Below, piece by piece: positions 33,328-40,753 of a stretch of DNA of 40,753 nucleotides; within the stretch, counting starts at the first letter, position 1, and each line of letters begins with the position of its first letter. The notes under the pieces were generated by a model, which ran no database searches, was not told the DNA's origin, and saw only the letters and a program-made list of their open reading frames with translations. A program made the position numbers and the translations under genes. Origin of the DNA: Melioribacter sp. (GTDB lineage: Bacteria > Bacteroidota > Ignavibacteria > Ignavibacteriales > Melioribacteraceae); the NCBI GenBank assembly GCA_003155655.1, contig PMDS01000081.1:1-40753 (forward strand), in the 5' to 3' direction.

Positions 33328-36300
33328 ATGTCGAAAATTAAGAAGCATTATGTGTTAGTTCCCTGGAACTTGATAATAACATTTATTGTATTGGCTATAG
33401 TTTTATGTATATGTGGTTACTACATTTATTCTATTCAAAAAGTAAAAATTAAATCGGAGATTTATGCACAACTTTCGACTATCGCCAGATTAAAGACCAA
33501 TCAAATTGAAAGCTGGCGTGATGAAAGATTACTCGACGCTGATCATATAAAATATGATTTATCTCTTATTTATGATATAAAACATTGGTTTAAAAATGAA
33601 AATGATCTCTCTGCTAAAAACAGAATTGAAAGTACTTTAGAATCTCTTTGTAAGGATAATAATTATTCCAATATATATTTATTTGATACGCAGCTTAATT
33701 CAAAGTTAAAGGTAGATATAAATGAAGAAATGGATCCGAACTCAATAAATACCCTCGGAAGAATAAAAAAATCGCCGCAAGTTTATCTGTCAGATTTGCA
33801 CAAATCTCCATTCTTAAATGAAATTCACATGAATCTTGTGATCCCGCTGTTAATACATGAAAAAAAATCTGATATACTAATTGCAATTCTTAACATGAGG
33901 GTGGAACCGGCTAAATTCTTATTTCCTCTTCTTCAGGAATGGCCTGCTGAAAGTAACTCTGCTGAAACTATCCTTGTTCGCAAAGAAGGGGATAATGTTT
34001 TATTTCTAAATGAACTACGCCATAAAAAAAATACGGCTCTTTCATTACAAATTCCTTTATCAGACACTACAACGCCGGCAGTTAAAGCTGCCCTGGGTTT
34101 CCAGGGAATTATGGAAGGAATAGACTACCGCGGTGTTGAAGTGCTTGCTGATATTCATAAAATATCCAGGTCTAATTGGTATATTATTTCAAAAGTTGAT
34201 GTTGAAGAAATAATGGCGCCATTAAAAGCAACTGCTGCTAGAACTGTTGGTTACGTTGTATTACTTGTTATTATTATTGGTGTTGTATTTATGATGATTT
34301 GGAGGCACCAAAGAGCTGAATTTTATAAAGAGAAATACAAGCTTGAAATTGAAAAGCAAGTTCTTCAAACACATTTTGAATATCTTATTAAACATGCTAA
34401 TGATATAATTTTGCTTATCAATAAAGATGGAAAAATTCTTGATGCTAATGAAAAAGCTATACTTACCTACGGATTTTCAAAACAGGAATTATTAGGATTA
34501 TCGATAAGTGATTTACGCGAAGATAAAACTAATTTTTACATAACGAATAAGGACTCATTAAAAAATGGTTTTATATTTGAGACAAATCATTTAAAGAAAG
34601 ATGGTTCAATACTTCCTATTGAAGTTAGCTCCCGTTTGATTGAAATAGAAGGAAATGAATATTTTCAAAATATAATAAGAGATATAACTGAGAGAAAAAA
34701 AGCTGAAGAAAAAATTGAGCGCATAAATAAAATGTATGCTTTTTTAAGCCAGGTAAATCAATCGATTGTGAGAACTGCGGGAAAAGCGAATTTATATTCT
34801 GAAGTATGTGCTGTTGCAATTAAATTCGGGAAATTTGACTTGGCCTGGTTTGGTTCAGTTAATTATGAACAGAAAAATATAACTCCTGAAGTAGTTTCTG
34901 ATCCGGGAAATGAGCTGCTTACAACTAAAATTTCATTAGTAGATGATGACTCAAGTATTATATCTAATGCAGTCTGCAGTCAAAGTATAAAGACATGTAA
35001 CAATACTAAATTATTCAGCAGTCTAACAAATGATATAATGCTTCAACTTCCAAATACTTATCGGTCGATAGCAATCACTCCTATCATAATCAAAGGGCAG
35101 GTCATCTCTGTTTTTGTAATTTATTCATCAATTCAAAATTATTTTGATGAGGAACAGACCAGACTGCTTGAAGAAATTGGAATGGATATTTCATATGCCT
35201 TGGAAAATATTGCGGAAGCTGAAAAACGAAAAGTTGCTGAAGAAACGCTCCAATCCGAAAGGAACCTGCTTAGAGCTATTATTGAACACATACCTATTCT
35301 TTTTTACTTCAAAGATACAGATGCACGTTATGTGATTAATAATAGGGCGCACTTAAACATTCTTGGAATGAAAAGCCAGGAGGATACGCTTGGGAAAAGT
35401 GTTTTTGATTTTCATCCGCAAGAATATGCCCAAAAATACCACGACGACGAAATGCTGCTTTTACGTTCGGGGCAGCCAATATACAATAAAGAAGAACTTG
35501 CATATTATCCCGGAGAAAATGAAACCCGCTGGCATTTATCCACATTGGTACCCGTTAGCGATTCACATAATAATATGATTGGTTTTGTTGGTCTTGCCCA
35601 GGATATAACTGAACGAAAAAAATCTGAAATTGCGCTAAAGGAAAGTGAAGAATTTAATAAATCACTTCTTAAAACTATTCCTTTTGGAATGAATATAGTT
35701 GACGAAAAAGGTGAAATACTTTTTATAAGCGATAATTTAAAAAAATATTTTACAGCTAATGTAATTGGGAAAAAATGCTGGACTGTTTATAGAGACGACA
35801 AAACCCAGTGCCAGGAATGTCCTCTAAGGTCACAAATTGAAATTGGGGAAACTAAAGAATCTGAAGCATCAAATGTTTTGAATGGAAAAGTATTTCAAAT
35901 TACACATACTGGAATGATTTTCCATGGCAAGAAAGCGATTCTTGAAATTTTTCAAGATATAACAGAGCGAAAATTAATTGAAACCAAATTAAGAGAGAAT
36001 CAAAAACTTCTAAGTACAGTTATTGAAAATATGCCTGTTGGAGTTTTCTTAACTGATTCTCATGGAAATATTCTGCACGGAAACAGCGCCGCGCAAAAAA
36101 TTTGGGCAGGTATTAGATATGTTGGAACTGATAAAAATGGTGAGTATAAAGCGTGGTTTGTTAAATCCGGCAACTTGATTGGACCCAACGATTGGCCGGT
36201 AATCCGGGTATTAAAGACTGGAAATTCAATTCTCAATGAAGAAATTGAAATTGAATCTTTTGATGGTATCCATAAATTTGTTAATAACTCCGCTGTTCCA

Positions 36301-37863
36301 ATTTTTAATTCTCTCAAAGAAATAACAGGTGCTGTTATTGTTAATCAAGATATTACTGAACGAAAACGTGCAGATGAAGCATTGCTTTATGAGCAAAGTC
36401 TAGTTAATGCTTTGATGGATAATTCACCGGATCATATCTATTTTAAAGATAGAGAAAGCCGTTTTTTAAGACTTAACAAAGAACAAGCTGCCCTCTTTGG
36501 TTCAAGTAATCCTGCCGATTTTGTTGGTAAATCAGATTTTGACTTCTTCTCGGACCAACATGCTCATCAAGCTTTTGCAGATGAAAAAGCAATTATGAAT
36601 GAGGGCTCACAAATAATTGGTCTGGAAGAAAAAGAAACTTGGCCGGATGGCAGCGTTACTTGGGTTTCTTCAACTAAAATGCCGCTGAAAGATAAGAATG
36701 ATAAAATAATTGGTACTTTTGGAATTTCCCGCGATATTACAAAAAGTAAACTTGCTGAAGAAGCGCTGAGGGATTCTGAAGAAAAATTCAGGAGTTTTGC
36801 TGAAGAATCTCCCAACATGATTTTTATAAATAAAGGCGGGCGTATTGTTTATGTGAATCAAAAATGTGTTGATTTGATGGGCTATTCGAGAGAGGAATTT
36901 TATGCCCCAAATTTTGACTTCATGAACCTTATTGCACAAGAATATCTTGAAATTGCAAAAATGAATTATACGAAGCACATTGAAGATAAAGAGCAAATTG
37001 CCTATGAATATACACTAATTACAAAAGATAAAAGAAGAATTGATGCTCTTCATGCTTTCAAACTAATTAAATATGATGGTGAGGAAGCATTAATGGGAAC
37101 CATCACTGACATTACAGAACGCAAGAAGATGGAAGATGAATTAAAACTGGCAATGGAGAAAGCGGAAACTGCTAATAAATTGAAAAGTGAATTTCTTGCG
37201 CAGATGTCTCATGAAATTAGATCCCCAATGAATGTTACATTAAGTTTTGTTAATCTTATCAAGGATGAAGTTGGCGGTAATCTGCCTCCAAACTTGCTGC
37301 AGTATTTTGATGGTGTCGATTTGGCTGGTAAAAGGTTGATTAGAACAGTGGATCTTATATTGAATATGTCTGAAATGCAAATTGGTGTTTATGAACCGAA
37401 CTGGAACAGTTTTGATTTACAAGACGAGATATTGAGCCAGCTATATCTTGAGTACAATGGACAGGCTAAACAGAAAGATTTGGAATTCAGTCTGCTTAAT
37501 AAAGCATCTAACCCCAATATTTATGCCGACAAATACAGCGTTAACCAGATATTTGCAAACTTAATTGATAATGCAATTAAATATACAGAGCATGGTAAAA
37601 TTGAAGTTATCCTTGAGAATGATAATGAAAACAATTTGGTTGTTTCTGTTAAGGATACCGGAATAGGTATTTCTGAAAGTTTTATGAATAATATATTTGA
37701 TTTATTTATGCAAGAAGAAAGGGGATATTCTAGACGTTATGAAGGGAATGGTTTGGGATTAGCACTTGTAAAAAAATATTGTGATATGAATAAAGCAACG
37801 ATCAATGTCGAATCTCAAAAAGGAAAAGGAAGTACGTTCAAAATTAAATTAACTTGTTTTTAG
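33328..37863 (+). CDS. Multi-PAS membrane sensor histidine kinase
   Basis: The 1511-residue kinase has membrane helices at about 13-35 and 306-327 enclosing a Cache-like periplasmic sensor. Inside follow PAS (about 348-455), a GAF-like domain (465-630), and PAS domains at about 648-762, 780-880, 893-1010, 1025-1138 and 1153-1265, most ending in DITERK. Then come HisKA with phospho-His1295 (MSHEIRSPMN) and HATPase_c with N box DNAIKYTE, DTGIGIS and GNGLGLALV. The PAS domain at 780-880 has a Cys cluster (GKKCWTVY, TQCQECPL) that may bind a metal or sense redox. No receiver domain is fused; a separate receiver gene follows after 36 bases. The signal is unknown. Confidence 0.93.
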   Translation: MSKIKKHYVLVPWNLIITFIVLAIVLCICGYYIYSIQKVKIKSEIYAQLSTIARLKTNQIESWRDERLLDADHIKYDLSLIYDIKHWFKNENDLSAKNRIESTLESLCKDNNYSNIYLFDTQLNSKLKVDINEEMDPNSINTLGRIKKSPQVYLSDLHKSPFLNEIHMNLVIPLLIHEKKSDILIAILNMRVEPAKFLFPLLQEWPAESNSAETILVRKEGDNVLFLNELRHKKNTALSLQIPLSDTTTPAVKAALGFQGIMEGIDYRGVEVLADIHKISRSNWYIISKVDVEEIMAPLKATAARTVGYVVLLVIIIGVVFMMIWRHQRAEFYKEKYKLEIEKQVLQTHFEYLIKHANDIILLINKDGKILDANEKAILTYGFSKQELLGLSISDLREDKTNFYITNKDSLKNGFIFETNHLKKDGSILPIEVSSRLIEIEGNEYFQNIIRDITERKKAEEKIERINKMYAFLSQVNQSIVRTAGKANLYSEVCAVAIKFGKFDLAWFGSVNYEQKNITPEVVSDPGNELLTTKISLVDDDSSIISNAVCSQSIKTCNNTKLFSSLTNDIMLQLPNTYRSIAITPIIIKGQVISVFVIYSSIQNYFDEEQTRLLEEIGMDISYALENIAEAEKRKVAEETLQSERNLLRAIIEHIPILFYFKDTDARYVINNRAHLNILGMKSQEDTLGKSVFDFHPQEYAQKYHDDEMLLLRSGQPIYNKEELAYYPGENETRWHLSTLVPVSDSHNNMIGFVGLAQDITERKKSEIALKESEEFNKSLLKTIPFGMNIVDEKGEILFISDNLKKYFTANVIGKKCWTVYRDDKTQCQECPLRSQIEIGETKESEASNVLNGKVFQITHTGMIFHGKKAILEIFQDITERKLIETKLRENQKLLSTVIENMPVGVFLTDSHGNILHGNSAAQKIWAGIRYVGTDKNGEYKAWFVKSGNLIGPNDWPVIRVLKTGNSILNEEIEIESFDGIHKFVNNSAVPIFNSLKEITGAVIVNQDITERKRADEALLYEQSLVNALMDNSPDHIYFKDRESRFLRLNKEQAALFGSSNPADFVGKSDFDFFSDQHAHQAFADEKAIMNEGSQIIGLEEKETWPDGSVTWVSSTKMPLKDKNDKIIGTFGISRDITKSKLAEEALRDSEEKFRSFAEESPNMIFINKGGRIVYVNQKCVDLMGYSREEFYAPNFDFMNLIAQEYLEIAKMNYTKHIEDKEQIAYEYTLITKDKRRIDALHAFKLIKYDGEEALMGTITDITERKKMEDELKLAMEKAETANKLKSEFLAQMSHEIRSPMNVTLSFVNLIKDEVGGNLPPNLLQYFDGVDLAGKRLIRTVDLILNMSEMQIGVYEPNWNSFDLQDEILSQLYLEYNGQAKQKDLEFSLLNKASNPNIYADKYSVNQIFANLIDNAIKYTEHGKIEVILENDNENNLVVSVKDTGIGISESFMNNIFDLFMQEERGYSRRYEGNGLGLALVKKYCDMNKATINVESQKGKGSTFKIKLTCF

Positions 37864-37899
37864 AAAGTTTATAAAACATTACTTCTAAAGGTAAATCGT

Positions 37900-38271
37900 A
37901 TGAATATAAAACCCAAATTATTAATTGTAGAGGATGATGAACTTAACCGCCTGGTTTACCAGGGAGTTCTATCAAAAATTTTTGATCTCATAATTTGCAA
38001 AAATGATGAAGATTTTATTAATGAATTAAAAAAAGAAAATACATTTCATGCATTCTTAATAGACCTCTCTCTTAAAGGAAATAAGGATGGTATTCAGTTA
38101 ATAAAAGAATTGAGAGAGTTCGAAAAATACAAGACGATTCCTGTTGTTGTAGTTACTGCTCACGCTTATAAAAAAGATGAAGAAACTGCTTTAGCAGCCG
38201 GAGCTACTAAATTCCTAAGAAAGCCAGTTGATAATAAGAAATTATTAAATGAATTCATGGATTATATCTGA
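37900..38271 (+). CDS. Single-domain response regulator, likely partner of the kinase
   Basis: The 123-residue receiver has acidic pair at 11-12 (VEDDELN), phosphoacceptor Asp55 (FLIDLSLKG), Thr86 and Lys108 (LRKPV). There is no DNA-binding output. VEDDELNRLVYQGVLS is the form seen in receivers normally fused to the C-terminus of hybrid kinases, so this looks like a detached receiver of the kinase directly upstream (36-base gap, AAAGG binding site). Confidence 0.92.
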   Translation: MNIKPKLLIVEDDELNRLVYQGVLSKIFDLIICKNDEDFINELKKENTFHAFLIDLSLKGNKDGIQLIKELREFEKYKTIPVVVVTAHAYKKDEETALAAGATKFLRKPVDNKKLLNEFMDYI

Positions 38272-38311
38272 TAACAATTTGTTTTATTGGCCAGTCAATA
38301 GAATAGACTAT

Positions 38312-39181
38312 CTATAATTTTGATAACCCGCTTGCCAAATCCTTTAGCAGATTTTCCCTTGTTGTTTTATCATTACAATCTATTGTTCCGTATATAAATT
38401 TATCAAGCAGCACAAGCGAGATCAATCCATTATTAGGATCATTTAATTCATAATTATTGTTCCCAACCTTTATAATATTTTCTTTCGGCATAGACTGTAT
38501 TAATTTATCTAACATTGAACGTGAGGATTCGTTATTTTCATTTTCAATGATAAACATTTTAAATGATGTAATGTTCTTATATGATGAAGTAAATGCAGAC
38601 TTTAAAAAGCTATATCCAAGAAAATTTTGTGCAACATATTGTTCGGAATTAAGTATTTTGCCCTGACCGGGGAAAACCTGAAGAATTTTTGATAATACAT
38701 TCTCTTGTTTAAGGTTGTCTGCAACTTTTCCGGCAATAAACTGAAGTGCATTTTGAACTACACCCCCAGTCTGAATAGTCGATAATTTTATATAGTAAAC
38801 ACCATCAAGAAAGTTTAGAATTCCCTGATCTATATATCCCTGAGTGCCAATTTTTAGAAAATGGTAGTCTGCATACTTTTCCTGAGAGTACATGCCAAAT
38901 GCATTGAGAATTGAGCTATGCCTGTATAATTCAACTTTTATATCAATTCCTGCCGAATTTGTATAACGGGCTATATGTAAATCAACAAATGAATATTCAA
39001 GAAATTGATCGGCGGCACCGTCAATAATATTCCATAAGTTATTGGAATCGTAAACCTGTTTTTCAACATCGACTTTCCATCCATTAATTTGAGGGAAAAT
39101 ATTTTCCTGCCCATAAATTGTTTTTAGAGCAAAAAACAGAGAAACGAAAAAAATAATAATAATAGTATAATGCACTTTCAT
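38312..39181 (-). CDS. DUF6599-like exported protein
   Basis: The 289-residue protein has a signal peptide (hydrophobic about 6-20, cut near YGQ). The mature part begins INGWKVDVEKQVYDSNNLWN followed by IIDGAADQFLEYSF, a pattern I associate with DUF6599 proteins of Bacteroidota and relatives, often found next to redox or ferredoxin-type genes. No catalytic residues can be named. It is the second gene behind the iron-sulfur aldo/keto reductase (8-base gap), so the two are almost certainly co-transcribed and may work together in the periplasm. Confidence 0.78.
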   Translation of the reverse strand: MKVHYTIIIIFFVSLFFALKTIYGQENIFPQINGWKVDVEKQVYDSNNLWNIIDGAADQFLEYSFVDLHIARYTNSAGIDIKVELYRHSSILNAFGMYSQEKYADYHFLKIGTQGYIDQGILNFLDGVYYIKLSTIQTGGVVQNALQFIAGKVADNLKQENVLSKILQVFPGQGKILNSEQYVAQNFLGYSFLKSAFTSSYKNITSFKMFIIENENNESSRSMLDKLIQSMPKENIIKVGNNNYELNDPNNGLISLVLLDKFIYGTIDCNDKTTRENLLKDLASGLSKL

Positions 39182-39189
39182 AAAATTAA

Positions 39190-40377
39190 TTATCCTAGAA
39201 ATTCAACCGGTACTTTAGTTAATCTAGCAACATCCATAATTTTTTCTCGTACTTTAAATTTTTTAGAGCAAACTACTGAACATCTTGTGCAGTCTGAACA
39301 GAGATTTTCAGGCAATTCAAGAATGGCTAAAAGTGAATGAGCCTGATGGTTATCATTATATCCATAAGTATACATGTAAGCGCGCATTATATCCGGAATT
39401 GGTAATTTTTTTGAACAGTTTGGAATACATTGTCCGCACTGCTGGCAATATAAACTTCCATGCGTGTCACCAATAGCAAGATCATTTCTTTCTTCAGGAG
39501 TTAAAATCAAATCAGTATTTACACTAACATTCATATTAAGCTGGTCAAAATTTGTAATTCCAGGAATTGCAGTAGTAATATTTTCATCCTGTAAAACAAA
39601 TTTTAAAGCAGCTTTGCAATTAACCGGTTTAGTCCTTTCCCTATCAAGAAAACCGCCCGCCATTGTTTTCATTGCAATAATTCCAATTCCGGCTTGATTA
39701 GCTTTTTCGATAGCCTTTTTAAGTTCTTGATAATGATCCTGTTTATAATTTATCGAAGAAAGAACAACCTCGTAAATTTTGCTGTCAATTGCTACTTGTA
39801 TTACTTCTGATTCGTTTTGGTGTGTAGACATACCAATGTGTTTTGCTTTACCGGTTTTTTTAGCGTTCGTAATTGCTTCAAGCCATTCCGGGGTTAGTGC
39901 TTCATCCCGTGAAGAAACAGCATGAATGTAAAGAATGTCTACGTAGTTCAATTTTAATCTTTTAAGACTAAGATCTAACATTTCACCAAATTGCTGCTTG
40001 ATATTTTCTTTTGACTCAGGTTTAATTTTAGTTGAAATTATAAATGAATCCCGTGGAACGGATTTAAATACATCACCAAGCATTTCTTCATTTTTGCCGC
40101 GCTGGTAACCATGTGCAGTATCAAAATGAACGATGCCTGCTTTTAATGCTGCCTGAACAAGTGCAGGACTATCAGCACGCATAACACCAAAGCTTACTAT
40201 AGGCAATTCAATTCCTGTTTTGCCAAGTTTACGTTTTATTATCGGCTTCGATTCATCTTCATTCCCATTATTTCTTTTTGACGGATGAGCAAATATAGAT
40301 GAAGAGAAAATTGCCCCCGCACTGCCAAGAAGAGATGTCTTCAAAAAACTACGTCTGTTCAAATCATTATGAGTCAT
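39190..40377 (-). CDS. Tat-exported aldo/keto reductase with ferredoxin-like tail
   Basis: The 395-residue protein has a twin-arginine signal (NRRSFLKTSLLGSAGAIFSS, 7-26), an aldo/keto reductase barrel (about 45-295) with the catalytic four Asp86, Tyr91, Lys117 and His152, and a C-terminal domain with two iron-sulfur motifs: Cys311, 314, 317 and 321, and Cys360, 363, 366 and 370, each CxxCxxCxxxC, as for [4Fe-4S] clusters. The Tat route fits a protein that loads cofactors before export. The reaction and electron partner are not readable. The upstream DNA (40378 on) holds its promoter. Confidence 0.92.
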   Translation of the reverse strand: MTHNDLNRRSFLKTSLLGSAGAIFSSSIFAHPSKRNNGNEDESKPIIKRKLGKTGIELPIVSFGVMRADSPALVQAALKAGIVHFDTAHGYQRGKNEEMLGDVFKSVPRDSFIISTKIKPESKENIKQQFGEMLDLSLKRLKLNYVDILYIHAVSSRDEALTPEWLEAITNAKKTGKAKHIGMSTHQNESEVIQVAIDSKIYEVVLSSINYKQDHYQELKKAIEKANQAGIGIIAMKTMAGGFLDRERTKPVNCKAALKFVLQDENITTAIPGITNFDQLNMNVSVNTDLILTPEERNDLAIGDTHGSLYCQQCGQCIPNCSKKLPIPDIMRAYMYTYGYNDNHQAHSLLAILELPENLCSDCTRCSVVCSKKFKVREKIMDVARLTKVPVEFLG

Positions 40378-40753
40378 TGTACTCTCCTAGTAATTTTATT
40401 TAATCCTCAATCAAATGATATATAAAATGAAATGGACGTGCAAGTGTTGAAATTTAGATTATTGTAGTTTAGCTATTTTCATTTTGTTCATCGCGATTCA
40501 ATAACTGTCCGAAAGAAAGATTTTTAAAGAAAATTTCCATTCTTAATAATTGAAATCAGTTTTATTACTGCAATAATATAATATACAGCAGACAAATAAG
40601 GAATTTGTATTTAATTAAAAATTAAAGTTTTTAAAATAAATCAAATTAGGGTATGAAGATTATAGAAGAGATCTTTTTAATAGCATAAAATATTATTTGA
40701 TATCAATTATTTCGAAATTATAATATACCACTACTGTCCGGTTATAAGTTGAA
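40378..40753. other. AT-rich non-coding right end
   Basis: A 376-base stretch with no reading frame that looks real. It contains the promoter of the reductase gene on the minus strand. I see no hairpin or repeat that I can support. Confidence 0.4.

Noticed and set aside
40720-40753. Sequence ACTGTCCGGTTATAAG at the right edge, reminiscent of an insertion-sequence end
   Set aside because: Only about 20 bases are available before the window ends, and no transposase or second inverted repeat can be seen.
1-40753. CRISPR arrays, tRNA or rRNA genes
   Set aside because: No regularly spaced identical repeats of CRISPR type and no recognisable tRNA T-arm or rRNA sequence were seen on reading either strand.

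Overview
The window looks like a chromosomal segment of a low-GC, Gram-negative bacterium of the Bacteroidota/Chlorobi/Ignavibacteria group. Ignavibacteria is my best guess. The evidence is a secreted propeller protein ending in a type IX secretion (Por/Spr) sorting domain, outer-membrane proteins with DUF3943 and DUF6599 character, a 2-keto-3-deoxygluconate-type kinase, and frequent TTG starts behind purine-rich ribosome binding sites. No rRNA, tRNA, CRISPR array or intact transposase was seen. LAYOUT. (1) Bases 1-5245 look like the distal part of an integron-type gene-cassette array: small unrelated genes (secreted proteins, a zinc-ribbon membrane protein, a Fic toxin with its antitoxin) separated by attC-like sites. 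The key sign is that a cassette's first bases (GTTATATGC at 4166, GTTATGC at 3054, GTTAGGC at 104) recur as the reverse complement at its own 3' end (GCATATAAC at 4880, GCATAAC at 3922, GCCTGAC at 766). No integrase is in the window; the site orientation would put it to the left. (2) Bases 5245-6200 hold an A-tract repeat block, inverted repeats and a His-rich repeat protein. (3) Bases 6500-13700 mix a beta-propeller T9SS cargo protein, DedA, a Ca2+/cation antiporter, TatA, a DUF3943 envelope protein, a small Cys protein with a decayed second copy 4.5 kb away, and a decayed HigB next to an intact HigA. (4) Bases 13780-30700 are a dense housekeeping block: M23 peptidase, dapF, ABM-like protein, PHP phosphoesterase, a TPR-like membrane protein, efp-accB-accC-gcvH, guaA, radC, a lipoprotein, a LysM protein, phoH converging on mazG, RidA, an isochorismatase-like protein, a LytR_C protein, rsfS and argS. 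Three rho-independent terminators can be drawn inside it. (5) Bases 31100-38300 carry signalling genes: a single-domain receiver, a KDG-kinase-like sugar kinase, a decayed reading frame, a 1511-residue multi-PAS sensor kinase and a second receiver right behind it. (6) On the minus strand at the right end lie a DUF6599 protein and a Tat-exported aldo/keto reductase with two four-cysteine iron-sulfur motifs. HOW THE GENES FIT TOGETHER. accB/accC make the biotin carrier and carboxylase parts of acetyl-CoA carboxylase. EF-P, RsfS and ArgRS serve translation. RadC and MazG relate to genome and nucleotide quality. TatA is the likely exporter component for the Tat-signalled reductase. The kinase and its adjacent receiver are a likely cognate pair. 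The most unusual material is the cassette array; next come the non-ATG or frameshifted starts at phoH, the LytR_C gene and dedA, and the gene-decay events.
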